This document shows positions 1 to 14,100 of a stretch of 64,000 nucleotides of DNA, in pieces; position 1 is the first letter of the stretch; every line of letters starts with the position of its first letter. The stretch spans positions 49,068,374 to 49,132,373 of the forward strand of contig OW387133.1 of NCBI GenBank assembly GCA_936440205.1, written 5' to 3'. The position numbers were made by a program, and so were the translations under genes. The notes beneath the pieces were generated by a model. It did not search any database and was not told the origin of the DNA. It was given only the letters and a program-made list of their open reading frames with translations. The stretch is from Lepidonotus clava. Lineage: Eukaryota > Annelida > Polychaeta > Phyllodocida > Polynoidae.

Positions 1-3000
1 TCTCTGGATGTAAATTTCATACCGTTAGACGTAGAAATGGAGAACTTTGCTGCACTCCCGGACCTACTGCTTCACCCAAAGAACCTCCGCCTCGTCAAGC
101 GCTTCCTAAGAGAATGGACCAGGTACAGAAGCTTCATGGAGTGAATTTATATTAGGAAAACTATAAAAACGACCCTTGAAGTGACATCGAAAGCAGATCA
201 CATGAACATGATCTACAAGTAAATCTTTTTATCAGCTTTGCTTAGAAAATAGTTCCATGTTGATCGTATTTTATTATTTAGAATATGTTGAATACATGTT
301 CCATTTTGTAAAGTAATGATATATTTTTTGCAGTCTCGCTCCCACAAAACGGCGGGTCGTTGTCCGAGGCGGTAATATCTTTGCCAACCCTATGATGCAC
401 TATGAGGACTTGAAGAAGGGCCGGGTGTCTTCCAAACAAAGGTTCACTTCGAAGGTAGGGTTCTTTTAGTTTTGTATTTTGACTACCTGTATTTCAAAAG
501 CCGGGAACCAAATTCCACGGTGGTTTGGTATAATGGATAATGGATATGCGTCATTTTGCCATAGCTGGCTAAGTCAGAGGGACATAATTATTCAGCCCTC
601 CTCCCCTAGCCAGATATGTTTTCACAGAGCTAATATGTGCATATAGATACTAGATATAGTGAACTATTGCTGTTGAAATTTGCCGTAAATATCAGAAAAA
701 ATAACCTCTTATCCTCATTAAGCAAATCGTTCTCTTTGTTCGGGAATAGATTCACTATGAATATGTGATATTTGCCAATGGAGTTCGTTTTCATGCCTGG
801 TTATCCAGCGGAACAGCACAGTAATCAAATCTGGTTGGCTAGTCTAAACCATGGTTATTCAGCTATAATTCATCTAGTGGTTGGGTATTTAATCTTACCT
901 ATTGTAGTATACCATTGTGCTAATTCTATATAATCTAATTATTGTTAATACCACGCATGGTTATTGATCTCTCTGTTGACTGAAATACAGTGTTTAGTCC
1001 CGGGATCAATCACATGATACTGTACTTGGGAAATTTACAAATTTCTAAAAACAAACGAGTCAACAATTTTGATTTTGCACAATATAAACATCCACAATCT
1101 TTATCATATTCAGTGTCTAAATCACCATTCATTTTTGTATAGGCTGATGTGGCAGCAGCAGCCGTGAGTCAGGCCGAGTTGGTGAGCGGCTCAGTGAGAT
1201 CGGTGACCCGGCCGGGAGCTGCTCACCACCCACCCGCCCAGACCGACGTCTCCCCGGCGAGGGGCACAGGAGCTCAGAAGGAAGGGAAGAAAACCCTTGC
1301 AGGAGGCAGAGGGGTATCGGTCGGACAAAAGAAGGGCCCTGCGACAAGCCCTTCTCGTGGTGGAAAGAAAGAATGGAAGTCTAATAAAGAACAGAGTTCA
1401 GCGACCAACGGTGACAGTGTGGGTATCGGCGTGTTAGGCACCGAGGAGGAGATTGAAAAGACACCTGGAATGATTCAGGTAAAAATTATTACGATAGAAA
1501 AGAAATGTGTATGCCTAAACGGTTAAATTCGATACCGGTACATATACAAAACAATTGCGCCCATATGCTATAGCGCAGTCAGGAGTCTAGGTCTGCGCAT
1601 GCGTAGTCCTTTCCCGCCATAGCTATCGGGGGTCAAGCGCTATCTCCCAGCCAATGAGGAGTGTCTCTTTGTACCACGTGACACAAGATGGCCGCGCCCA
1701 GTGCGTAACTCCCGTCCCCCCTATATGTATTTGTCAGTATAGTGTCTCCTTATTTTGAAGGAGTAAACTAACGCAATAACTATTTTCATTTTTCAACGTT
1801 GCACACTAGAACTTTATAAATAAATACAAATAACCAGGTAAGAATGTAGACATTTAATGTGTGTGCCTAAGAAAAGAATAAGTTTATTCGCGTCTACCTT
1901 TAAAAGAGGCTCAAAAGCACCGAGAAAAAAAAACGTTAATATTGTTTTCACAGGCACTGGCAGCTGATGGAACCCCACTTTGTCTGAACTGTCAGAAACC
2001 GTACAAAAACCATCTAGTCAGTGAAGCCACCATCCAACGCAACAAATGGGGAACTCGCTTCTGTTCCTACCGCTGTGCTGATGACCTCTGGGTAAGTTTT
2101 TAAAACAAAGTCTCTGATAAAGTATTTAATTCATATATTATATGCATTAAGTGTATATGATTCCATATACAGCAGCACCCAAATACAGTGATCCATCACA
2201 GAAATGTGTTTTTTAGGGGCATACCTATATTAAGAGAGACAAATGTTAGCAAAATAAAAGCGCCCCTAGTACTATTTCAGCCACGCTTTTCACAACGTGT
2301 TTGGTTTTCGAATTACATGTATGATATTGCTGCAAATTTATTATATTTTCTGCTGACAGATCCGTCGTCACGGGGCGTACGCCAGGCAGGCCCTCTTTGA
2401 GCTAGAACGTGGGGTGTGTCAACTCTGTAAGTTCGATACCCTGAAAGTGTTCGAGCACATGAAGTAAGTGAAGTTACTTTGCCATCATCTTATTTGATCC
2501 TAAAGCTTATATTCCACTTGCCGATTTTGCTGATGATTGATTTAGAATACAGGCAAGATATTGAGATATTATATATGAATAAGATACGAATGGTACATAA
2601 GATGTAGAGGCCCATGCGATATTTTTGAAAGAAAAAACAACAAAAATTATCAGCATCAAAATCAGCCTGCAGAATATAGGCTTAAATTAAGTGATCATTG
2701 ATATACATTTCAAGGAGCAAACATAGACTATTTCTGTAGCTTTCAATGTTAGAACAACAGCCATCGACGCCGTAACGTTAGCAGATAAAAGGTATTATCC
2801 ATGTCTTCAAGTAGTTTACCTCTGTCAGAAATGAAGAATGAGTCAATCAAATTTACCTGGCTGCCTTTTGATATTTATGTGTAAATCTGTTATTGTTATC
2901 AAAATCCCTTAGTGCGCATCCTACATTTAAAGATAGAGTACAGAAGTATACGCTTATTCCCAGGGTAACTAAGGACGTGATGAGGCGGGCGGAGTTACTA

Positions 3001-5898
3001 CAGCAGAGCAAGTACAGCGTCCTTAGTGCGGAGTCCAAACGGCAGATGGCGAGTGCCCCCAAGATGGGACAGGTGAGTGCATGAATGCTCTATGTCCTGG
3101 TGTACTACCGGTCAACCTTATGAATATCCTTGCATTTATCTTCAATAACCCTGATTCTTAAAAATCCGAAAAACTAACCACTTCAATGCTTTCCCGCCAA
3201 CGGCAGAAATGGGTCCTGATACCAATGCTCTCTTGTCCTGTGTCTAAATATTTAATTTCTTTTGGAAAGTATTTTTATTTTTCATTTCACAAAAAGGCCC
3301 TCGATACCCTGTGAACATTTCCGAAACCATGATCTGATGGCGCAGTTTTATAGATTAAGTAAAAACAGCAGGAGTATAAGTTTGCAGATTTGAAAGATTA
3401 AATAGGTTCATGCACAAGTCACATTATCTTATCTAATAAGAAATAGTGATGTTAGTTCACAATTTCAGACTTTTTTCTTGGTCCTGACTTGGATCCTTAC
3501 ATCACTGTTTTAGAGACTTACATTAGGCAATCTCCGGTAATTCCGTCTGGCCCCATAGTGACCTATCAGTCCCCGTTACCGTTATCAGGTGACAGAGGGG
3601 AAAGGGCGATGTCCGCGATATACGCCGTAATCTTAGGTCATGACTCCGGGATCAAGGTCAAAGATTATCTTGCTAAAAAACTTATTGGGTAGGACAGATA
3701 GTCTTATTTATCGACCTCTCCTCAAGAAAGTTAAAAAAAAAACATGAAAATAATATTTTTTATTTTTTTAGTTTCTACAAATGATGTGATAGATATTTAC
3801 GAGAACACTTACTGAAAAAGGGCTGATCTCTAATAAGCAAATCTTTAAAAGTGGAATAATTTGCAGAATTTGTTAGAAGGGGTTGCAATGTTGTTTATTA
3901 ACAATGTGGTGTACCAAAAGAAGAAAACACTTTAAAAACAGCCTTAACATTAAAGGTTTCCAGTTACAATGACTGTTGCCGGTAGAAGTTGTTAATCGTT
4001 GCTCAGCAGGTCACATGTGGGTTTATTATGAGGTGATGTCGACGCTGCTAGGATGACACATCAGCAGTCGTATGACATGACCGTTTATATGGACTTTCTG
4101 ATAATATATGACAGTGCGATTAATGTACATAAAGCGTTTGTAAGAAAACATAATTAACATTGTGTTTTTTTGATGCAGAGTCATAAATAATAAGCACGCG
4201 ATGAAACCATTCCCAAAATGATTATTCGTTCAGTTTGAGTTGTTTGGTGCTTTCGATTATGGTATTGTAAATGTAAAAACTTACTCGTGTTCCATGACTT
4301 TGGATGCAGTTTGATACTATTAGATTTAGTGTAAAAAATAGGATGGATACTGAATGAAATTGAAAATAGCAGTGCATGCAAAACGAACTTTTCTTAATGG
4401 TTCATCCTCAGTAGAAATGCATCAGTGTTGTTATTTCTTGAACTACTTGTTTTAGGAAATCTATTCATTGCTGCGCTCCTAAATATACTAAAAATACGGT
4501 CGATTTTCAAAATGATAATCAATTCAGCATGTGTAAGTTATGGGTATCAAACATGGCTCTAGTAACTTTCTGTATTTATCTTCAAAGATCTGTTACAACA
4601 TAATAAATGAGACAACAGCGTAATCAGTATTGAATCAGAACAGCACTGTCTTCACTTCAGTGCATTTTGTATTTACAATTTTTCAAAGTTGTGCGTCCAG
4701 GGGTGCATCCCCAACCACATCCCAGTACAGGGCCCCCACTAGATGGAAAATGACGAAAGAATTCCCTGTAAGGTAAAACTCACGGAATTTGGAAATTTGA
4801 CCAAAACTCAGGGAACACAGGGAATCCTTAAAGTTCAAAAGATTCCAATTTTCCAAGAACCCTTTCCCTCCCAGAAACTTCATACATCTATAAAAACATT
4901 TTTTAAACCTGATTTTATTTAAAATCAGAACAAATCACCGTAACCATGATAGGGAAAATGAAATGTGGCGCAATATGTCTCTCCATTCTGTTCTCTATCG
5001 CATTTCCAAGAGAACACGCCCCTTCTCCACAAAGTAATATCTTATCATCTTACCAGCCTCTAAAACTAAATCGCAGGTTGTCATTATACCAGGAGAAGTC
5101 ATAGACCTTTACATAATCAGACTTGACCCTGGAGATAGTGCGATAACGCCGTACACCTGTACTTACCGAATAACCTTCACTCTCAAAGATCAATGAGACA
5201 CTTTCAAGGGTCCATGATTACAACCTTGAGACAAATAAGCAATACAAAATACTCTCCATTTTTAACTTAGGAATGAACTTTAAATGAACCTGTGTCCTTC
5301 CTTATCATTGATATAATCTTGTTAGGAGGCAAGTTAAGATACGCAGATCCTTAATGCTCCTCCAGTTGTTTTTGTTTTAGGTGTTGGTCAAAAGACTCTG
5401 AACTTATTTTTCTTAATAGAAATTCGTATAGTCTGGGGTCAACAGTAGTTCGATAAAACAAGTTCAAATATATGTGTAGTGAACGAAACGTAATGCGTTA
5501 ACCTCTTTAATTTTCTTGGAGACTGCCATGAAATACTAAGATTCTTGTAATTCTTTAATTAAGGTAATGATTTTGTTTTCCTTGAGGTAAACTAGTATTT
5601 AAAATTATGTGTTCAACGACACATTAGATAATGGTGTTTTTAGGTTAATGAGAGAATTTTATAATTATAATAAAGATCTGAATTTAAAATATGTGATTTT
5701 ATTTCCCAGTTCTGGCACGCGGATCACATCCAGGCCGTGTACGAGGGCGGCGGGGAGTGTGACCTGGACAACCTGCGCACGCTGTGTACCCCGTGTCACC
5801 GACAGGTCACTGCCTCACAGAACCAGCAACGGGCCGCTCAGCGACGCAAGACGCCCTCCACCCGCGACATCAAGGACTTCTTTAAACCTTCATTGTGA
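1..5898 (+). CDS. ZRANB3: ZRANB3-like DNA annealing helicase/endonuclease, C-terminal exons (5' partial)
   Basis: ZRANB3 is a SNF2-family, PCNA-bound enzyme that remodels stalled replication forks and cuts DNA with a C-terminal HNH nuclease. Seven phase-compatible exons are visible: 1-122, 334-454, 1143-1478, 1954-2091, 2360-2463, 2913-3072 and 5710-5898 (TGA at 5896-5898). The first two match the family's region before the nuclease. Exon 3 (112 codons) is Ala/Ser/Gly/Lys-rich and probably disordered. Exons 4-5 carry a Cys cluster (LCLNCQKPY, FCSYRC, CQLC) typical of the ZRANB3 zinc-bound HNH region. The last exon has the HNH core FWHADHIQAVYEGGG, then DNLRTLCTPCH. The protein ends TRDIKDFFKPSL, which looks like a PCNA-interacting PIP box, whereas the vertebrate C-terminus carries an APIM motif. 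The helicase domain and NZF finger lie upstream of the window. Exon limits are inferred from GT/AG sites and reading phase. Confidence 0.93.
1594..1699. promoter_or_regulatory. Promoter-like motif cluster inside a ZRANB3 intron
   Basis: Within about 105 bp of the intron at 1479-1953 lie five promoter-type motifs. They are an NRF1-like palindrome TGCGCATGCGTA (1594-1605), an E2F-like TTTCCCGCC (1610-1618), a CCAAT box (1651-1655), an E-box CACGTGAC (1675-1682) and a YY1-type AAGATGGCCGC (1685-1695). The block is much more GC-rich than the surrounding intron. These are motif matches only. Promoter activity, either of a short nuclease-only ZRANB3 transcript or of an antisense RNA, is an inference. 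Confidence 0.4.
3073..5709 (+). other. Last ZRANB3 intron (2.6 kb)
   Basis: The donor AG|gtgagt and the acceptor tttcccag|TTC fit the reading phase of the flanking exons. The intron separates the Cys cluster and linker from the HNH core. Short open frames inside (for example 3489-3692) show no family features and no consistent splice pairing. I see no recognisable gene or complete transposon here. Confidence 0.6.
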
Positions 5899-6183
5899 TG
5901 TCACAGAGGCTTAGAAGCAACCTTATGTTAAAAATGCAATCGACATCAGAGGCCTAGAAGGAACATACTGTAAAATAGCAATGTAGCGACATTGGTGTTT
6001 TTGAATTTCCCCAAATTGTGTTCACCTAACAAAGTGCCAATAGCACCATCAAATGCTTCTTTGCATCGTCCTAGTCACATCTTTGCAGCTGAATCGAAAG
6101 CAGGGATGTTATTTTCCCTGCTATATTTCAAATTTAAATTGATTTCTTATCAATTTGTTATGAGTGAATGCAACTTTTAAATA

Positions 6184-6392
6184 CTGTGAACGTAGATATT
6201 TTCGCGCTGTAAATATTTTGGCTTAATTCGCGTTTACTAAAATTCCGCGAAAATATGTACGAAGCGAAAACATCTTTTAGTATACCCTATATTGTGTCTA
6301 ACTATTGGCAATGTAAGATTAAATCCCCGCGAATTTGCCTTTTAAGGCAAATCCGCGAAAGTTCATACACGCGAAAATATCTTCGTTCACAG
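6184..6392. mobile_element. TA-flanked MITE (209 bp)
   Basis: The left end CTGTGAACGTAGATATTTTC is matched by the inverse of the right end with about one difference. TA lies on both sides (6182-6183 and 6393-6394), as in Tc1/mariner-type insertion. The interior is rich in CGCGAAAAT and its complement, so a single strand would fold into a long hairpin. There is no coding capacity. It lies about 285 bp past the ZRANB3 stop codon. Confidence 0.75.
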
Positions 6393-6938
6393 TAGTTCCC
6401 AAATTGGTCTTTACGCCGACGATAATAGTCCTATATGAAATTAAGGTCTATTCTTCTATGATGTAATTATATAATTCTCATAAAATTGAATGGTCACATC
6501 TTTGCCACAGCAGCCGTCAAGCTTAGCTAGCCGTATATTCTAGTTATGCATCTTTAGTGGTGTGGTCGAATACAGCTGTTATCTAAATGCGAGAGGTAGC
6601 CATATATACTTGGAAGTTTTGTATGATGAAGTCATATGAATGTAGATATGATTATATATGGAATAAGATGGGGAAAAAAACTATGATTGAATAGAAAAAA
6701 TGAAGTAGATTAGATCGGTAGACAGCTATAAATTACTAAAGGGATATATATTTTAAAGGATATTATAAGGGGTATAAATATGTCGAGGTAAAACGTCCAA
6801 TTTTTTGCAATCATATATCATTGATAACACCTAACAGCGGATGAAACAGTTTTTGACGTAACGTCCCTGTGTATGCCTGCCTTTCTTTTTAGGACTATAC
6901 ATATCTAAACATACTATTCTATCTGTACATTAGTCTTA

Positions 6939-7176
6939 AGGCCGTATTCCACATACCAAAAGTGCTGCCGATGCACTGCCAATGATATATTGCAAGTATC
7001 GGCAGAAAAATTTACCAACATGTTGGTAAATTTTTCCTACTGATTTTGTACTTGTTGCCGATATCCCACTTTCAGCAGCCAATATTGCGCTGAAAGTGGG
7101 CACCCCCGATATAGAATCTTACCATGCAGATGCACAGTATTGGCAGTGCGTACTTTCGGTATGTAGAATACGGCCT
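6939..7176. mobile_element. Harbinger-type MITE (238 bp)
   Basis: Terminal inverted repeats begin AGGCCGTATTC and continue with about two differences over 24 bp. They are flanked by TTA at 6936-6938 and 7177-7179, the TWA target typical of PIF/Harbinger. Two more palindromes lie inside, one centred on ACCAACATGTTGGT and one built from CCCACTTTCAGC and its inverse. The AGGCC start resembles the termini of the large Harbinger element at 29236-37525, but the subterminal sequence differs, so mobilisation by the same transposase is not shown. Confidence 0.78.
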
Positions 7177-10100
7177 TTAATTGTTAAGAATCAGTACTTG
7201 AAATGAATGAATTGGAAGAATGGGAATACTAGTGGTAGATCAAATATAATTATGGCATTTTATCTTCTCTGTTAACCTTTATCGACAGCACAAAATAGGG
7301 AAATATTAATGTGATCATACTTGTAAATTGGTTGGTGCTACCGATGTATTGATTGTAATACATAAACTTCAATAGTATTCAGTTGTACTAGTATGTAATT
7401 AAACATATTCACTTATTCGGTTCACTTGTCAATTATCAGTTTTTTCTCTCATAAATATATCTTTCTTATAATCACAAAAAGAACCTCATGTGAACACAGA
7501 ATTATTTTAGAAAATATTTCTTTTATTCCGTAGACCGTCTATGTTGGTAGTGCAAGAAAACAAACGAACATTACAAGGTGCAGGGTCCCTGAACAAGAGG
7601 TCCACTACAGGCGGGTAGCTGCAGGTCGGAGGGACCGACGTGCATTAATAATCAAGTCGGATCACGGCGGGGGATCTCTCACAGTAGCTCCAAGGACGGA
7701 CGCTAGTACACACTACTTCCATTTATTTGTATATTACACAATAAGAAAACAACAGAAAGAACAAACCTTACTAGCGTATTTTCCCTCTCTAGCCAAATCA
7801 ATCATCGAATGTACATTTTAATATCCGAGGCTCAAATGCCATTGTTCAAGCCTCAGGCATAGCTAGCAATCGCTTCTTTAGTACAAATCGGGGGTAAACA
7901 AATACACCCGAGTAGTAACAACAACTAATCAACATTAATTTTTATAATCTACCTAATGATCATCTACTTATCAATCAACTTCAAGCAATATCATTTGGGC
8001 ATTGTCTATACAATCCGAATATTTATATATCATCGACGGGTGAAACTCAACAGTTATAAAATACCAAAAATAATAGTTATTAAACTAACTTGGATTTCAT
8101 ACAAATTATAACGCATCTCATACACAACCCTGATTAAGTTACATGGAAGTAAGTAACGACATCATCCTATTCTTGATAAACCATTAGATGATAATTCTTC
8201 ATGTTTTAATCTACTTTTAAAATGGCACCCCACATCTGCTCTTTTCAATGTACCATCCCCATGCTTTGGCAAAATGGACACAAAGATACGGAAACAGATT
8301 CCTACGGTTATCCTTATCACTGATGCACTTCATTTCACTGATATGGCTTGACGATTGCAAATAATATAAATATTACAAAGAATGTGCACAAAGCGCTTTC
8401 CTTGTCATATAAGAACTTCTGACGACGGGAATCGGCCGAAAGAAAGAAATGTTATTTTGATATTAATGTAGCTTCTTAAGAACTGAAACATTAAGTCCCC
8501 ATTCTCATTTATTCTACAACCACTCAGATGTAGCCTATCACAGTCCTTACATCCCAGTTAATTTACGCATAGCAATGAGTCGTCTACGCTCATACATTTT
8601 CAAGCAAGCGTTTTAAGGCAAGCGGGGGCTAACATTGACATGGTTATCGTAACAAATCCTCTATTACCTTCACTTATGGTCACTTATGCAAGGCAGCCTC
8701 ACTATCTCGTCTCCCAAGGCACGTTCCTACTACGCAAGCATTCCATATTTTCTACCTTAAACATAACTGTTTTCAACAGTACATTATCACTTTTTAATAA
8801 AATTCCAATATTTTCAATAATCATAATTTATTTTGATTTCAATGGACGTATGTTAATATTTACCGGGGACAATCCTCCACGCTATCACACATTTCTTTTT
8901 AAGGCTTATCTAATCGAGTAAACACTTTCTTAAAACTTGTGTTTCTAATAGACGGGAAAAAGAAATACGTATGCCTCTATGTGTCTACAAACTTTTTTTT
9001 TAAAATTCACCGCGTGATTTATAGTGATTGGTTAAATCTAAAAACACAAGTGATTTGTGTACTTATTCTGTCAATATCTAAAAAAAACAATGCGTTCATC
9101 TTGTCAGCACGTACTAGAACACCAGCATTTTCTTAAACACATGCATCGACCTTGATGCTTTAACTACTGGCTTATCTAGAACTCTCATGTTTCTCTATTG
9201 ACGCCTCGATACATAGGGAGAGGAGCTCGGTGGGGAAACATCGACATAGTAACATTAGTATTCAGTGGAGCTATAATTAACCTAAAGTACTATGGCCACT
9301 ACTATCAAACAATTTTGGTAAATTTACAATATTAAATAATCTTTTTTATAGGCAGGAATTACGTTTATCTATCGATATAAAAAGATAATGTGAAAACCAT
9401 CATTCGCATGTGGTTTCTGGGTACTTTTATACAGAGTTGTCTTCCAAATATTGCAGGAACAACAGTCATAAAATAGTAAACAGAGTATTCGAACTAGGTC
9501 CCAAAGTTTTAACATAATCATGGTATGGAACCAAGGGGAGAAATCAGTATGTACAATTTATGGTGGGCGGAATTAATTAAGTATAGGGAAAACGCGCATG
9601 TACATGCCTTTTCTGATGAACCGAAACCTTAAGGATAACACCTCCGATCATTATGCTGTTGCTTTGCACAACGCATATATGTACAATGTAGCTATCTTCC
9701 CTTATCACATGATACAAGTAACTACCGGGATATTTGGCCATGTCACACATATCTCTCAGACTTACTCTCATCCTCTCACTGTCTTCCAAATTCATCACTA
9801 GGAAAGAGACCTTTTTTTGATAATTCGTCTGTTTATAAAAGCACGCTATTTATCATAATGCCTTCCTTCTCGGCACAGACTTTGCCCCTTGCTTATACCA
9901 ATGCGACATTCTGACCCATGCTGAACTAAGTTAAAACCAGTGTGATGCTTCTATGTCACAATATCATGGTGTATATACGGGATAGGGGGGGCGGCGGTTT
10001 TATGTGAAATGCTACGCGGTGGAAAAGTGAAATCTAGTACAAATACAATATTCACGTGACGAATATATGTGACGTTTAGATTGAAGAATTGTTAACAATC

Positions 10101-11117
10101 TGAAATTTTACGGTCAATGCTGCGACAAAGAATATGGCGAATACACATTCCGGAAACATGCGATTACCAGGTACATCTCATTTGAAAGTTGTATTACTAT
10201 GAGACTAGTTTCAAAATCGTTAATTTCATAAATGATAAAGAGCTCGCAAATGCAATCTAATGAATGGTAGTCATGCTCACTTCAGATCTTTGTACTTTGT
10301 TCCAGTCGTGTACTAGCCGACGTTCACAAAGTCATTATTGCGCCCTCGAGAATAGACGGAAATAAAACTGATTTATAAAATAAAACATATGTTAATTTGA
10401 ATAGTTTCAGTTCCGTAATATATTCTCTCTTGTGAGAGCATCACCGGTGAGTTAAATGATTAAAACATTGCCTTCGTTCATAAAACAAATCAAGATTAAT
10501 ACAAATTTAAAAAAAAACATTTTTGAAATATGAAACTTATTCGAAAACCATTCCATAAATTGAGCATGTATCTACATATTTAGCCCTGATGTATAGATTT
10601 GTCAAACAAGCTCTTTTCCTGATATAAATAGAAAGTAATGGTCATTTCTGATCTTGACTTAGGAAGGGCATCTGACTCTAAGCATCTATAATAACCCTTT
10701 TAAACTGAGCAACATACGTGTATTCACATAAGGGTAATCAACAAAGGACTGAGCACTTCTAATAGGCCAAGTGCACAAATAGTACCTATTACATCTTGAG
10801 GAGAGTGACGTAGCCAATTTTACAAAACTAATGTTAAGCGTTATTACATTAAAGAGAGGCACGGGGATATATATTGAATGTGATTAAAAGGTACAAGAAA
10901 GAACACTCTATGAAAATCCCTGAAATAAACACGCGAGTTATGGAGCATACATGTGAATGTCATTCATTTCGCTGTACCACAACACCAGTATGGCACCTCC
11001 AGTATAACTCGCGTGGTGAGACATATAATTATTTTTCCAATGATATCTGATTCTAACTCTGGATTGATTAACTGCCCCCTGTCCCCTACTAACTTTCTAA
11101 TTTATATAGCTGCTACA

Positions 11118-14100
11118 TTACAGTTCCGTGTAAAATGACGTTCTTCCGATGTCCATCCATTTAAACAACATGGGGGTGAGGACCACTACGACTAAGGATA
11201 GGGCCACATAGGTGATGAACTTGACGGGCAGCTCAACACACAGGTGTTGCTTGGTGGTGGGGTCCTTGGGGTCGAGATTCCAGTGCGCGCAGCTCGCTCG
11301 GTAGGTGAGGGTCTTAAACACTGCCCGTGTGATGAGGGCGATCACTCCGCCAATCAACATGCGCTTGGAGTGATCGGCCACGAGCTGTAAGCTAAGGGCG
11401 GGGATGGCGTAGGGCGGGGCCAGGGTCTGTACCCCCATCAGGCCGTACTGGTAGTTGATCCACTGCGACACGGCCACCCCAGCGCCCACCCCAATCACCA
11501 GAGTGGTGTCCCCGCGGGCGGTGCTCCACTGCTCCAGGCGCGGGTAGGAGAGGCACATGGCCAGGGGCACCAGGATGGAGAGGTAGGGCGCGGCCGGGTG
11601 TGTCATGATGAAGTGGTCCAGGGGGTCCATCACCGAGATCCAGACGGGCAGCAAGATGGTGGAGAAAGCGATGCCCGCTAACACGTCCTAGGAGGAAAAT
11701 TATACAAAGTACTGTTATTGATTGTATCATTTTGATGTGCCAGGTCCCTCTCTGATATGGTTTATTTAATGTATTCTTGAAAACGTATGTCAATATGTTT
11801 TTACAAAGTGTACATCGAGTGGTACCTGTTTGAGGTTGTTCACCAAATACATTCAGGAAAGGTTTTGATCCTTTTCTAAAAAAATTACCAATGTTTTCAA
11901 GGCCTCCCTTAAAATTCAAGTGTATTATCTGAGCTCATCTAGTCAGTAGCAGCGGAATTGTGCTATTTAATAGTATTGATAAACTCACAATGGGCAGGAA
12001 TATACTCTAAATCTAGATTAGAATATCAGACTAATGTATATCTATGTAAAATATCTTTTCTGTGAGAATAAGTGCTGGGATATCACTGGGTTATTATAAA
12101 GTTAACTAGGTTACTGGGCTAGTAGTATTATACGCATCTTAGAGAAAGGCAAGGTTCGCACTAGTAAATGGTGCTTTCGTTATTGAACCTACATAGGGAT
12201 TTTGGATTGCACAATGCGTTTTTCCTATAACACTTAAATATCTGTTGTAGCCTGTTTTTGTACCAGTTTCAAGCTATTCTAATACAAATTCAATTTTAAA
12301 TCTCTATTCCTAAAGGTTATTTCCTTCCTGGTTTCTTCTAGAAAAAAAAGTAGGAAAAGTGTTTCCTACTTTTCCTACTTTTTCATCAGTCAGGAGTGGC
12401 ATCTCTATATATCGGTAGAAAGAAGCTAAATTCTCTTTTATATGATATAAGGCCAAACAAAAAAATTGTTGTGTTCAGGTAACATAGGTTGAAAAAAATA
12501 GGGTAGGTAGGTCGAAAAAACTTTTTTTTTTTTGCTTTTTTTTTTTTCACTTGCCAAACAGACCTGGCCAGTGTTGGAAATAAAAAAGATATTCCAAATA
12601 TTCTCAAAAAGCATTTTTAACATCTAAAATACATGCCCTGAGTATCCATGTGCTGTTTTATGGTTTTCCATGGTACTTTAGGTCAATTCTTTGGATTCTG
12701 AAAAAAAAATAATTAAAAATTTCCCCAAAAAAAAGTTAGGGTAGGGCCAAAAATTTAGGGTAGGTAGGGTTACCTGAACACAACAATTTTTTTTGTTTGG
12801 CCTAATATCATGCGTGAGTTCCAAGAACTATGTGCTATCGTGGTATTTCATAATACTTCCGGTAAAACGCAAAGCATATCTCCATGGTAGTGAATTGATC
12901 TATGAATTACTAAGATACAGGCCTTATGCTCTCTTTCTATGGGCCCCTAGCCTGCATACCAACATGCATGCACATAAATATTTACCACCCGCAGTGAAAA
13001 TGTTAGTGCCGCGCCATGTGCCCTGGGTGCATTAAAACCTAAAATGGCGTATTACTTGTTGAATTAATGCACCCTTGGAACATTAAGGATTTTAAGATGT
13101 TAAAACATACCAAAAATGGCGCATTTCTGGGACGATATGTCCCATTCCATTTAAGTAAGAGTGCGCCTTTGTCACATCCCAATTTTTTCTAACATTATCA
13201 CTGCACCCGCATTTAAGTCTTTATGTAAACATGTTACAAATATCAAGTCGCGCAATCAGACAATAATCATTGAAATGCGGTTTTGAAAATGATATCGCAT
13301 TCTCGGAATGTGGGAACATTTTTGTAATACGGGAAAAAACATGCCCAACTACTTATTTTTCCATGTTAACTATCTGTAGGCCTATATACCTAAGGCAAAC
13401 ACACAAAAATAGCTGTGTTTAGGTAACTAACACAGGGCGAAAAAATTAGGGTAGGTAGGTCCAATATTTTCCACTTTTTCTCTTTTTTAAACTTACACTA
13501 AAGGCCCCGGGCATTTTTCAAAATATGGAGAATACTAAAATTCTATATGAGACTAGATTTTCGGGTACTGCTGTACCGAAGGAGGCGGGTGGTGGGCGAA
13601 ATTAAAATTTCAATGATTGCGCAATAATTATAATACTGAACATGTGCCTGGAGATTGTCAGAAGTTAAAGAATGAAACCTTCTTTGTCAATCTCCATGCA
13701 TTCCTATGGGAAAAAGATTTGCTGTGTGTGGAGAGTGATGACCTAGTTCCTTTACTATAGAAATTTCCTATTTCCATTTTCTGACAAAAAACTGATGGGT
13801 TCTTTTCCAAATTACAAGAAAACAACAAAACATTTTAGAATTTTGGAACCAAACTACCGTATACTAGAAACAGAACTACTAAAATACATATAGTTTGATG
13901 ATTATAATGCTGGAATTCCTGAGAATGGTGGAACGAAAAATTTGTCAAAAAATTGTAACAAATTTTCCGGTCCCCATTGAAATGCATTGAATCAGCCAGT
14001 GCAAAAAGGAGTGTAGAGAAGGTCGGCTGCCTAAGGCCCGCCTCCCAATAAGACCCAACTATCGAAGCCCTTATATATGGCCATAAAAGGGCACACCCCT

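Larger units (their letters stand above)
5899..11117. other. Region between the convergent ends of ZRANB3 and SGPP1
   Basis: This tail-to-tail interval holds two MITEs (6184-6392 and 6939-7176) and otherwise AT-rich DNA. A minus-strand AATAAA (complement of 7522-7527) could end a long SGPP1 3' UTR, next to a GC-richer block at about 7550-7720. No open frame here shows family features. Confidence 0.5.

Noticed and set aside
3489-3692. Frame of 67 aa in the last ZRANB3 intron
   Set aside because: No ZRANB3 similarity and no consistent splice pairing. The flanking exons join well without it.
4683-4883. Minus-strand frame of 66 aa in the last ZRANB3 intron
   Set aside because: It reads like chance translation of an intronic repeat fragment. 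I found no domain.
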